In this document: piece after piece, positions 57,426 to 64,000 of the stretch | How positions within the stretch are numbered: the stretch's first letter is position 1 | Layout of the letters: each line of letters starts with the position of its first letter | Origin: Gammaproteobacteria bacterium | Lineage (GTDB): Bacteria; Pseudomonadota; Gammaproteobacteria; Xanthomonadales; Wenzhouxiangellaceae | Length of the DNA: 64,000 nucleotides | NCBI GenBank assembly: GCA_021772975.1 | Contig: JAJFKY010000019.1 | Coordinates: 35,432-99,431 of the forward strand | Reading direction: 5' to 3' | The notes under the pieces: generated by a model | What the model was told of the DNA's origin: nothing | The model's input: the letters and a program-made list of their open reading frames with translations, nothing else | Databases searched by the model: none | Position numbers and translations under genes: made by a program

Positions 57426-58496
57426 ATGCAGAGTTTTAAATTATTAGTGGTTGTATTAACCACCTTGTTGATGCTGCCCGTCTACGCAGATGAACCATCG
57501 GCTGGCCGGGCTGATTCGCACGCGCCGATCGGCGTGATGGGTGAGCATATGCATAAAAAGGGCGAATGGATGGTTTCCTATCGTTATATGCGCATGTTTA
57601 TGCAGGATAGCCGGATTGGCACTGATGATATCAGCCCGGAAGAAATTGCCACCACCCAGGCGAATCCGTTTTTTGGCCTGCCGATGCAGCCGCCGACTTT
57701 GCGCGTGGTGCCGACTCAGATGACCACCGAGATGCATATGCTGGGCATGATGTATGCGCCCACTGACTGGGTAACCCTGATGCTGATGAGCAATTACACC
57801 GAGAAGGAAATGGATCACCTGACTTTTCGGGGGCCGGCCGGCACGGATCTGCTGGGCGGGTTTACCACCCGCTCGGATGGCTTTGGCGATACCAGCGTGG
57901 CGGGTCTGTTCCGGCTGTTTGATGGTCCTTATCACCGCGCGCATGCCACCGCGGGTATTTCACTGCCAACCGGCGAGATTAAAGCCCAGGACCAGGTGTT
58001 GACGCCGATGGGCACCACCTCGACCCTGCGTCTGCCTTATCCCATGCAGATTGGTTCGGGTACGTTTGACCCGATTGTCGGGCTGACCTACAACGGTAAT
58101 AGCGATGCCTGGAGCTGGGGCGCGCAGTGGCGCAGTATTTTTCGGATCGAGGACAATAGTCAGAACTGGTCACGCGGTGATGAACACAATCTGACCGCCT
58201 GGTTCAGCCACCTGTGGTCGCCCAATGTCAGCACATCCATTCGCCTGGCAGGTTATGACCGGGGCAATATCAGTGGCCAGGACCCGCTGATCGTAGCGCC
58301 GGTACAGACCGCTGATCCTAACCGTCAGGGCGCCACCCGGCTGGACCTGGGGCTGGGTTTCAATCTGCTGGGCACCGGCTCGCTGGCAGGCCATCGGCTG
58401 GCATTCGAGTTCAATTTCCCGTTGTATCAGGATCTGGACGGACCTCAGCTGGAAAGTGAATGGATGCTGACCAGTGGTTATCAATATTCATTCTAG
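57426..58496 (+). CDS. Outer-membrane channel-like protein (MetA-pathway/transporter family)
   Basis: 356 residues. ATG 57426 is preceded by GAGGGA and gives a clean signal peptide (MQSFKLLVVVLTTLLMLPVYA); 57378 is rejected. The mature protein begins GVMGEHMHKKGEWMVSYRYM, notably rich in Met and His. It continues as a beta-barrel with alternating aromatic strands and a C-terminal SGYQYSF. It resembles the putative transporters assigned to the MetA-pathway of phenol degradation, often next to metal genes. Pairs with the DUF2946 gene. Confidence 0.78.
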   Translation: MQSFKLLVVVLTTLLMLPVYADEPSAGRADSHAPIGVMGEHMHKKGEWMVSYRYMRMFMQDSRIGTDDISPEEIATTQANPFFGLPMQPPTLRVVPTQMTTEMHMLGMMYAPTDWVTLMLMSNYTEKEMDHLTFRGPAGTDLLGGFTTRSDGFGDTSVAGLFRLFDGPYHRAHATAGISLPTGEIKAQDQVLTPMGTTSTLRLPYPMQIGSGTFDPIVGLTYNGNSDAWSWGAQWRSIFRIEDNSQNWSRGDEHNLTAWFSHLWSPNVSTSIRLAGYDRGNISGQDPLIVAPVQTADPNRQGATRLDLGLGFNLLGTGSLAGHRLAFEFNFPLYQDLDGPQLESEWMLTSGYQYSF

Positions 58497-58607
58497 TTAA
58501 GATCGGTCACCTGGGCCGGGGCTGCCCCGGTTATGGGTGATGGGCTTCAAATGCTGTGTCGAAGCGCAGCCGGACTGCCGGCTGCCTGCAATTAATCAGG
58601 AGAGTGT

Positions 58608-59462
58608 ATGTGTCGTTGGCTGGCTTATTCAGGCCCGGAAATTTACATGGACAGACTATTGATCAAACCGGAGCATTCGCTGCTGATGCAAAGCCGGTTT
58701 GCACGCCAGAACTATGTCACCGGTTTGCCGGATTTTCCCGACGGTGCATTTCCCACCAACGGTGATGGCTTCGGCTTTGGCTGGTATGGGGAGCAGGATG
58801 AGCCTGGTCTATACCGTGAACTGCGGCCGGCCTGGAGTGATGAGAACTTTACCAATCTGGCGCGCACGCTCAAGTCCGGTCTGTTTCTGGCGCATCTGCG
58901 CGCGGCTTATGACGGAATCGTACAGCGCAGTAACAGCCATCCTTTTAAGTGCCATAACTGGCTGTTTCAGCATAATGGCGAGATTATGGGCTTTCAGCAG
59001 GTGCGGCGTGAATTGATGCTGGAACTGAGTCCCGAACGGTTTACCTATATTCAGGGCACTACCGATACCGAAGTATGCTTTCATCTGGCGCTGGAACTGG
59101 GCATGGATGCAGATCCCAAACAGGGCCTGGAGCGGATGGCGGGCAGGGTTGAGCGTGCCCGCCGCGAGCATGCCATCGATGGCCCGTTTCGGCTGACCTG
59201 CGCGGCCAGTGATGGCCGAGCCTTGTATGCGGTACGTTACAGCAGTAATCAGCAGTCCAAAACGATGTACCTGAACAAAGGCGCTGAAGCGTTGCAACAG
59301 ATTGAGAGCAAAGCAGGTGAATTGCCCGAAGAAGGGCATATTATTCTTTCCGAGCCTTTGGACGACTGCAGTCAGAACTGGCTGATGCTGGAGGAATCGT
59401 CATTTGTCGAGATTCGTGACGGTCAGGTCAATATCTCTAAATTTGAACCGCAACTCGATTGA
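58608..59462 (+). CDS. Class II glutamine amidotransferase (YafJ-like)
   Basis: 284 residues. The Ntn nucleophile C2 follows the initiator Met (MCRWLAYSG). GDGFGFGWYG, FLAHLRAA and SHPFKCHNWLFQHNGEI are the conserved substrate pocket of the YafJ/EgtC-like group. It hydrolyses a gamma-glutamyl amide; the physiological substrate is unknown. Strong RBS AGGAGAG; the VOC gene follows 15 bp on. Confidence 0.9.
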   Translation: MCRWLAYSGPEIYMDRLLIKPEHSLLMQSRFARQNYVTGLPDFPDGAFPTNGDGFGFGWYGEQDEPGLYRELRPAWSDENFTNLARTLKSGLFLAHLRAAYDGIVQRSNSHPFKCHNWLFQHNGEIMGFQQVRRELMLELSPERFTYIQGTTDTEVCFHLALELGMDADPKQGLERMAGRVERARREHAIDGPFRLTCAASDGRALYAVRYSSNQQSKTMYLNKGAEALQQIESKAGELPEEGHIILSEPLDDCSQNWLMLEESSFVEIRDGQVNISKFEPQLD

Positions 59463-59477
59463 GCGAGAGGAATCACC

Positions 59478-59873
59478 ATGCTGATCCCATTTATTCAATA
59501 TCACGATGCACCCGGAGCCATTGCCTGGCTGCAGCGGGCATTTGGTTTTAAGCCACATCTGGTTGTGTCTGGTGAAGATAACGCCGTCGCTCACGCACAG
59601 CTGCTGCTGGGCGAGCGCAACATGTTGATGGCTTCCTCCCGCAAAGCCGGAGGCGTTGCTGCGCAAGCCAAATCCGATGCCTCCGCCGCGGCAGGCATCT
59701 ATGTAGTGGTGGACGACCCCGACGCACATTATCAGCGCGCCCTGCAGGCCGGCGCGGAAATGGTGATGGATATCGAAGACCAGGATTACGGCGGCCGTGG
59801 CTATACCTGCCTGGATATCGAAGGCAACTTGTGGAGTTTTGGCAGTTATGACCCGTTTGCTGAAATCAGTTAA
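59478..59873 (+). CDS. VOC-family (glyoxalase/PhnB-like) protein
   Basis: 131 residues, two beta-alpha-beta-beta-beta units: IQYHDAPGAIAWLQRAFGFK and GIYVVVDDPDAHYQRALQAGAEMV, ending YGGRGYTCLDIEGNLWSFGSYDP, typical of PhnB-like VOC proteins. RBS GAGAGGAA. It is probably co-transcribed with the amidotransferase gene; the substrate is unknown. Confidence 0.88.
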   Translation: MLIPFIQYHDAPGAIAWLQRAFGFKPHLVVSGEDNAVAHAQLLLGERNMLMASSRKAGGVAAQAKSDASAAAGIYVVVDDPDAHYQRALQAGAEMVMDIEDQDYGGRGYTCLDIEGNLWSFGSYDPFAEIS

Positions 59874-60009
59874 CCGCTGCCAACTGGCGGCTAAAAGGAT
59901 CAAGCCGCGGTCCTGGTTATCCTGACTACTTACATCAACGTGTCTGATGCGTGGATATTGGCCGGAAGATTGCTGGCCGATTGAAACGCCTGGATAAGAT
60001 GGGTTTTCC

Positions 60010-60043
60010 GCTGTCGGCATACGGCTGCGCCTAAGCCGACCTA
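60010..60043 (+). repeat. Dispersed palindromic repeat, single unit
   Basis: GCTGTCGGCATACGG to CCTAAGCCGACCTAA, the same family as at 28215 and 34804. It is the main structure in the 59874-60080 gap. With the pair after prs it brackets the 25-kb block between prs and rplY. Confidence 0.75.
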
Positions 60044-60080
60044 AATAAAATCGTTGTGGCAACTGGTATCATCACAGCCT

Positions 60081-60110
60081 TTGCCATTAACCATAAACAC
60101 CCGTTATAAT
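60081..60110 (+). promoter_or_regulatory. Promoter of rplY
   Basis: TTGCCA (60081-60086) and TATAAT (60105-60110) with an 18-bp spacer, about 70 bp before the rplY start. Confidence 0.65.
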
Positions 60111-60140
60111 AATCGGCTGCCCTGGTCGCGGGGCGCAACG

Positions 60141-60166
60141 CTGGCTTGTGGCCAGCATTTTTATTT
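60141..60166 (+). terminator. Intrinsic terminator/attenuator in the rplY leader
   Basis: Stem GCTGGC (60141-60146) and GCCAGC (60152-60157) with a 5-nt loop, followed by ATTTTTATTTT. It lies between the promoter and the rplY RBS (GAGG), so transcription of rplY must read through it. That suggests attenuation, possibly feedback by L25. Confidence 0.55.
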
Positions 60167-60181
60167 TATGAGGATTAACCG

Positions 60182-60874
60182 ATGTCGAAAGTGATTGCCA
60201 TACCGGCACAGGAACGACAGGATGTAGGGAAAGGAGCGAGCCGCCGCCTGCGCCGGTCGAATCAGGTGCCTGCCGTCGTTTATGGTGCGGACAGACCCGC
60301 CCGTAATCTGGTCCTGGACCATAACATGCTGTTTCATGCCTCCGCGGATGAAAGCTTTTACTCCAGCATTCTGGAGTTGCAGGTAGAAGACGGCCGCAAA
60401 CAGAAAGTGATCGTGCGTGATATGCAGCGTCACCCGGTCAAAATAAAAATTCTGCATATTGATTTTCTGCGTATTAAAGATGATGAAGAATTGCGTATTA
60501 CCGTGCCGTTGCACTTCATCAACGAAGCTAAATCGCCTGCCGGTCAGGAATCCGGAGTGGTGATTTCGCATCAGATGAATGATGTTGAAATTCTGGCCTT
60601 GCCGGAAAACCTGCCGGAAAACCTGGAAGTTGATCTGTCTACTCTGGAAGTGGGTGATGTGGTCATGCTGAGCACGGTGGCGGTGCCGGAAGGCGTGACC
60701 ATTGCGGCGCTTGCGCATGGTGATGAGCATGATCAGGACAGTGTGGTGGCATCCGCGGCCTATGTGACTGAAACCGTTGATGAGCCGGAAGATGAAGATG
60801 CTGATACGGATGCTGCTGACGCCGATGGAGATGACGCCGGCGAAGCAGAAGACGAGCAGCCATCCGAGGATTGA
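60182..60874 (+). CDS. rplY: 50S ribosomal protein L25 (CTC form)
   Basis: 230 residues. The N-terminal 5S-rRNA-binding L25 domain (GKGASRRLRRSNQVPAVVYG) is followed by the TL5/CTC C-terminal domain (PLHFINEAKSPAGQESGVVI, LPENLEVDLSTLEVGDVVMLS) and a very acidic tail (EDEDADTDAADADGDDAGEA). The long form is common outside the enterics. First gene of the rplY-pth-ychF operon. Confidence 0.96.
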   Translation: MSKVIAIPAQERQDVGKGASRRLRRSNQVPAVVYGADRPARNLVLDHNMLFHASADESFYSSILELQVEDGRKQKVIVRDMQRHPVKIKILHIDFLRIKDDEELRITVPLHFINEAKSPAGQESGVVISHQMNDVEILALPENLPENLEVDLSTLEVGDVVMLSTVAVPEGVTIAALAHGDEHDQDSVVASAAYVTETVDEPEDEDADTDAADADGDDAGEAEDEQPSED

Positions 60875-60895
60875 TCTGCTGTCTGCGGCTGCGCG

Positions 60896-61501
60896 ATGAG
60901 CAACGCACCTTTTCTGATTATCGGCCTGGGTAACCCCGGGCCTGAATACTCTCAAACCCGGCATAATGCCGGGTTTTGGTTTGTGGACTTGCTGGCAGGT
61001 TCGGCGGATCGTTTTACCGTCCAGAAAAAACTGCACGCACTGCAATACCGCACCCAGCTGTCCGCTCAGGATTGTCTGCTGTTAAAGCCGCAGACCTTTA
61101 TGAACCTGAGTGGTCAGGCGGTGCGGGCGGCGGTGGACTGGTACAAATTATCCGCTGAGCAGATCGCCGCGCGGATGCTGGTGGTGCATGATGAGCTCGA
61201 TCTGCCGCCCGGCACCGTGCGCCTGAAACAGGGTGGTGGACATGGCGGCAACAACGGCCTGCGAGATATCGAAAGGCACCTGGGCAGCCGTGACTACCTA
61301 CGTCTTAGAATTGGTGTGGGGCATCCCGGCCAGGCCCATCAGGTGTCCGGTTATCTCACCTCCGGCCGGCCTTCAGCTGAGGATCAGCAGGCGATTGCGC
61401 AGGCCATGCTGAGTGCGCGGGATGTGCTGCCAATGGTGCTGTCAGGTGATCTGGCCCAGGCCATGAACAAGCTGCATACCTCCCCAGACACCAAAGCATA
61501 G
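60896..61501 (+). CDS. pth: Peptidyl-tRNA hydrolase
   Basis: 201 residues. IIGLGNPGPEYSQTRHNAGFWFVD contains the catalytic H23. KPQTFMNLSGQAV, VVHDELDLPPGTVRLKQGGGHGGNNGLRDI and RLRIGVGHPG complete the family signatures. It recycles peptidyl-tRNAs released by drop-off. Confidence 0.97.
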   Translation: MSNAPFLIIGLGNPGPEYSQTRHNAGFWFVDLLAGSADRFTVQKKLHALQYRTQLSAQDCLLLKPQTFMNLSGQAVRAAVDWYKLSAEQIAARMLVVHDELDLPPGTVRLKQGGGHGGNNGLRDIERHLGSRDYLRLRIGVGHPGQAHQVSGYLTSGRPSAEDQQAIAQAMLSARDVLPMVLSGDLAQAMNKLHTSPDTKA

Positions 61502-61566
61502 CGGTGTCCGGGCAGCCAGGCGTCACCTATCAACTGCTGATTACTAATTAAGCTGGAACAAATACT

Positions 61567-62658
61567 ATGGGTTTTAACTGTGGCATTGTCGGCCTGCCGA
61601 ATGTAGGCAAGTCGACCTTATTCAACGCTCTGACCAAAGCCGGCATAGATGCCGCCAACTACCCGTTCTGCACCATTGACCCGAACGTTGGAATCGTGCC
61701 GGTGCCGGATCCGCGTCTGCAGCAACTGGCGGAAATCGTCAAGCCTCAGAATATCGTGCCGACCACCATGGAGTTTGTGGATATTGCCGGTCTGGTGCGT
61801 GGCGCTGCCAAGGGTGAGGGGTTGGGGAATCAGTTTTTATCCAATATCCGCCAAACCGATGCGATTGCGCATATCGTGCGTTGTTTTGAAGACGAAGATG
61901 TGGTGCATGTAGAGGGCAAGGTCGATCCCCTTGCGGATATTGAAACCATCAATACCGAATTGGCGCTGGCGGATCTGGAATCGGTAGAGCGCTCGCTGAA
62001 CAAACTGGCGCGGCAGGCGAGATCAGGTGACAAGGCGGTGCTGGCCGATATCCAGCGTTTGGAGAAACTGCAACAGCACCTGGGCGAAGGGTTGCCGCTA
62101 CGCAGTTTGGAGTTGAGTCAGGAAGATCGCGACAAGATGGCACATTTTCAGCTGTTGACCGCCAAACCGGTGTTGTATGTGGCCAACGTTGATGAAGATG
62201 GTCTGGCCGGTAATCAGTATGTTGAGCAGGTCCGGCAACTGGCAGCCCAGCAAGACTCTGGGGTAGTGGTAATCTGTGCCGCGATCGAAGCAGAGCTGGC
62301 GCAACTGGACGGTGAGGACCAGCGTGAGTTTCTGACCGATCTGGGTCTGGATGAACCGGGACTCAACCGGCTTATCCGGGCAGGTTATGAACTGCTGGAT
62401 TTGCAGACTTTCTTTACTGCCGGCGTCAAGGAAGTGCGTGCCTGGACGGTGAATCGGGGCGCCTCGGCGCCACAGGCGGCTGGACGTATTCATACCGATT
62501 TTGAGCGTGGTTTTATCCGTGCTGAAGTGACCGCTTATGCTGATTACATCCAGTACCGGGGTGAACAAGGCAGTAAATCGGCCGGCAAACTGCGTCTGGA
62601 AGGTAAAGACTATATCGTCAAGGAAGGGGATATCATGCACTTCCGCTTTAACGTTTAG
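61567..62658 (+). CDS. ychF: Obg-like P-loop ATPase YchF
   Basis: 363 residues, the standard length. G1 [16 protein letters not shown]3 [20 protein letters not shown], and the altered G4 NVDE (in YVANVDEDG), which favours ATP over GTP. The C-terminal TGS domain ends [16 protein letters not shown]. Ribosome-associated ATPase and negative regulator of the oxidative stress response in E. coli. Confidence 0.97.
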   Translation: MGFNCGIVGLPNVGKSTLFNALTKAGIDAANYPFCTIDPNVGIVPVPDPRLQQLAEIVKPQNIVPTTMEFVDIAGLVRGAAKGEGLGNQFLSNIRQTDAIAHIVRCFEDEDVVHVEGKVDPLADIETINTELALADLESVERSLNKLARQARSGDKAVLADIQRLEKLQQHLGEGLPLRSLELSQEDRDKMAHFQLLTAKPVLYVANVDEDGLAGNQYVEQVRQLAAQQDSGVVVICAAIEAELAQLDGEDQREFLTDLGLDEPGLNRLIRAGYELLDLQTFFTAGVKEVRAWTVNRGASAPQAAGRIHTDFERGFIRAEVTAYADYIQYRGEQGSKSAGKLRLEGKDYIVKEGDIMHFRFNV

Positions 62659-62817
62659 AGTCTGAGCGCAACAGCCGTTGACGGGTCTGCATGGGGTGAG
62701 CCGGGGAGCTTGTTTGCCGCGGATTGAAACTGTCATAAAAATCTACTTGCACTGGCCCGGGGTTTGCGGTAAAAATCCGCATTATGCGAGTCTTGAACTC
62801 ATGCTGGTGTGGCAACG

Positions 62818-63078
62818 ATGGGCGATAGCAAGGAAAAACTGGAGCGTGGTCAGACGCGGCGCAATGCCGTACCCAGCTGGCGTCAGGTAGAGGCGCTGCG
62901 CGAGCGGCGGGCGCTGAAGGCGGCACTGGCTGATATCTGGTCAGAGGATCCTGATCTGGATGAAAGCATTTTTTTTACCGAAAGCCCGGAATCCCGGCGT
63001 TTTTATCAGCGGCCTGCCAGCTTGAAAGCAGAGGATTTCGAGGTTGATGATGACCTGGAACCCGATGACGAAGCCTGA
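62818..63078 (+). CDS. Small acidic protein, DUF3545-like
   Basis: 86 residues from ATG 62818; GTG 62809 is also in frame. The basic helix RRNAVPSWRQVEALRERRALKAALADI resembles DUF3545 (WRxIEalkerxxL). It is followed by an acidic tail (VDDDLEPDDEA). The function is unknown. Confidence 0.6.
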   Translation: MGDSKEKLERGQTRRNAVPSWRQVEALRERRALKAALADIWSEDPDLDESIFFTESPESRRFYQRPASLKAEDFEVDDDLEPDDEA

Positions 63079-63134
63079 TCATCACCATTGGTGGTGACAA
63101 AGCCTGATTGTGATCGCTTGAACTCAAATCCTGC

Positions 63135-63163
63135 TTGACAGCGGACATCTCCCATTAGACAAT
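63135..63163 (+). promoter_or_regulatory. Promoter of the tRNA-Tyr/tuf operon
   Basis: Perfect -35 TTGACA (63135-63140), 17-bp spacer, -10-like GACAAT (63158-63163), then a GC-rich discriminator (ATGCGGC), 16 bp before the tRNA. Confidence 0.6.
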
Positions 63164-63179
63164 ATGCGGCTTGGCTGTT

Positions 63180-63264
63180 GGAGGGGTACTCAAGCGGTCA
63201 ACGAGGGCAGACTGTAAATCTGCTGGCTAAGCCTTCGCAGGTTCGAATCCTGCCCCCTCCACCA
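63180..63264 (+). tRNA. tRNA-Tyr (anticodon GTA)
   Basis: 85-nt class II tRNA: acceptor GGAGGGG/CCCCTCC, anticodon stem GCAGA/TCTGC with loop CTGTAAA (GTA at 63214-63216), long variable arm, T-arm GGTTCGAATCC, encoded ACCA. First tRNA of the Tyr-Gly-Thr-tuf order. Confidence 0.97.
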
Positions 63265-63462
63265 CTTCGGCTGGTAAACCGGCTGATCTGGGAACAACTG
63301 AACGGTGATTAAAGTCACTGGTTCGGGGCAGGGTGAGAACCGAAAGGTTCGAGCCGGAGCACACGCAGTGTGCGCAGGCAACGCCGCTACCGCGGCGGCC
63401 CGCAGGGCGAACAGGCGCAGCCTGTAAGTAATCCTGCCCCCTCCACCACTTCGGCTGGTAAA
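63246..63462 (+). repeat. rtT-like repeat after tRNA-Tyr (19-nt tRNA 3' end duplicated at 184 bp)
   Basis: The last 19 nt of tRNA-Tyr plus the next 14 nt (63246-63278) recur exactly at 63430-63462. The 151 bp between hold consecutive hairpins: GAACC-GAAA-GGTTC, GCACAC-GCA-GTGTGC, a CCGC/GCGG stem near 63385-63400, and ACAGGC-GCA-GCCTGT. E. coli tyrT carries 178-bp repeats that also start with the 19-bp 3' end of tRNA-Tyr (rtT). Confidence 0.75.
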
Positions 63463-63533
63463 TCAGTTGAATGGTTAAGGCAGTCTGACATGGCTAAGTG
63501 CCTGATTGACTGTAAAAATTTGGAAAAGATTAC

Positions 63534-63567
63534 GGTGTCCCGTGAGTAATGCGGCGGGGCACCTTTT
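63534..63567 (+). terminator. Intrinsic terminator-like hairpin between tRNA-Tyr and tRNA-Gly
   Basis: GGTGTCCCG (63534-63542) and CGGGGCACC (63555-63563) pair, with one G-U-type mismatch, and are followed by TTTT. It lies inside what is normally a single tRNA-tuf operon, so it may limit read-through to tuf. Confidence 0.6.
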
Positions 63568-63604
63568 GTGTGTATTCTCGGAACAGCATTTGTGCTGCCA
63601 CGAG

Positions 63605-63678
<74 letters not shown>

Positions 63679-63731
63679 GCTGCAAATGCCGGTCTGAAAT
63701 GGGATGCTGTGAAGGTGTAGTTTAGTGATAA

Positions 63732-63807
63732 GCCCGCATAGCTCAGTTGGTAGAGTACTCCCTTGGTAAGGGAGAGGTCACTGGTTCGAATCCAGTTGTG
63801 GGCACCA
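63732..63807 (+). tRNA. tRNA-Thr (anticodon GGT)
   Basis: Acceptor GCCCGCA/TGTGGGC (one G-U pair), D-arm GCTCAGTTGGTAGAGT, anticodon stem CTCCC/GGGAG with loop TTGGTAA, T-arm CTGGTTCGAATCCAG, encoded ACCA. Confidence 0.97.
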
Positions 63808-63859
63808 TTTCAGGTTGAATGGAACTAACGATTGTTATTAACTTTGGTGAGCAAATACG

Positions 63860-64000
63860 ATGTCCAAGGCAAAATTTGAACGAACAAAACCACACGTAAA
63901 CGTAGGCACGATTGGTCACGTTGACCATGGCAAGACGACGTTGACAGCGGCGCTGACGAAGGTTTGCGCGGAAGCGCGTGGTGGTGAATTCAAGGCATAT
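63860..64000 (+). CDS. tuf: Elongation factor Tu (5' end only)
   Basis: The first 47 codons before the window edge: [20 protein letters not shown], then [13 protein letters not shown] with the P-loop GHVDHGKT. Delivers aminoacyl-tRNA to the ribosome. It follows tRNA-Thr by about 50 bp in the classic tRNA-tufB arrangement. Confidence 0.98.
   Translation, partial: MSKAKFERTKPHVNVGTIGHVDHGKTTLTAALTKVCAEARGGEFKAY

Noticed and set aside
63246..63462. Attachment-site duplication marking an integrated element at tRNA-Tyr
   Set aside because: The direct repeats are only 184 bp apart with no integrase or cargo between; the rtT-like explanation fits better.

Overview
The window is a piece of a gammaproteobacterial chromosome of moderate-to-high GC. 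The evidence is the gene order: hemA-prfA, lolB-tRNA(Gln)-prs, rplY-pth-ychF and tRNA(Tyr)-tRNA(Gly)-tRNA(Thr)-tuf are all standard gammaproteobacterial blocks. The leucine-degradation (liu) carboxylase cluster, the MipA/DUF3019/RstAB-like locus and the secreted proteins (one with an IPTL-CTERM-like tail) fit a free-living, probably aquatic heterotroph. The genus cannot be named from the sequence alone.

Layout. 1-6.2 kb is accessory: an unknown protein, a secreted lipase, a tyrosine-recombinase remnant, an HxlR-controlled redox operon (DsbA/FrnE-like, FAD monooxygenase, TrxR-like) and a frameshifted CPA2 antiporter fragment. 6.3-16.6 kb holds a secreted beta-helix protein, signal peptidase I, an envelope-sensing cluster (MipA-like OMP, DUF3019, RstA/RstB-like two-component system), an ECF sigma factor with its membrane partner, and an M23 peptidase. 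17-26 kb is the acyl-CoA catabolic block: thiolase, methylcrotonyl-CoA carboxylase beta and alpha, methylglutaconyl-CoA hydratase, HMG-CoA lyase and an SDR dehydrogenase, with an unknown lipoprotein gene translationally coupled inside it. 26-34.8 kb is housekeeping: MscS, an MFS permease, prfA, hemA, a TPR lipoprotein, lolB, tRNA-Gln and prs.

34.8-60 kb looks like a large insertion between prs and rplY, genes that are normally close neighbours. Both edges carry copies of the same dispersed palindromic repeat. The insertion is dominated by a 12-kb gene for a 4012-residue Sec-exported SpvB/FG-GAP/RHS protein, a TcB-TcC-like fusion, ending in a predicted JAB/MPN-type toxin domain with a lipoprotein immunity candidate. 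Behind it lies a second, promoterless RHS tip with a different (HExxH zincin) toxin and its own exported immunity candidate. A displaced RHS fragment follows whose end duplicates the start of the orphan tip. The order is that expected of a circularly permuted rhs allele. The rest of the insertion carries PQQ glucose dehydrogenase, a large secreted lipase-like protein, a DUF2946/outer-membrane pair that may relate to metals, a class II glutamine amidotransferase and a VOC protein.

60-64 kb returns to housekeeping: rplY-pth-ychF, a small acidic protein, then tRNA-Tyr, tRNA-Gly, tRNA-Thr and the start of tuf. Downstream of tRNA-Tyr the last 19 nt of the tRNA are repeated at a 184-bp interval with a run of small hairpins between the copies, resembling the rtT repeats of the E. 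coli tyrT locus.

Most noteworthy: the RHS toxin/immunity array and its permuted second allele; the two RstA-box-like sites that link the two-component system to its own operon and to a nearby secreted protein; and the tRNA-Tyr repeat.
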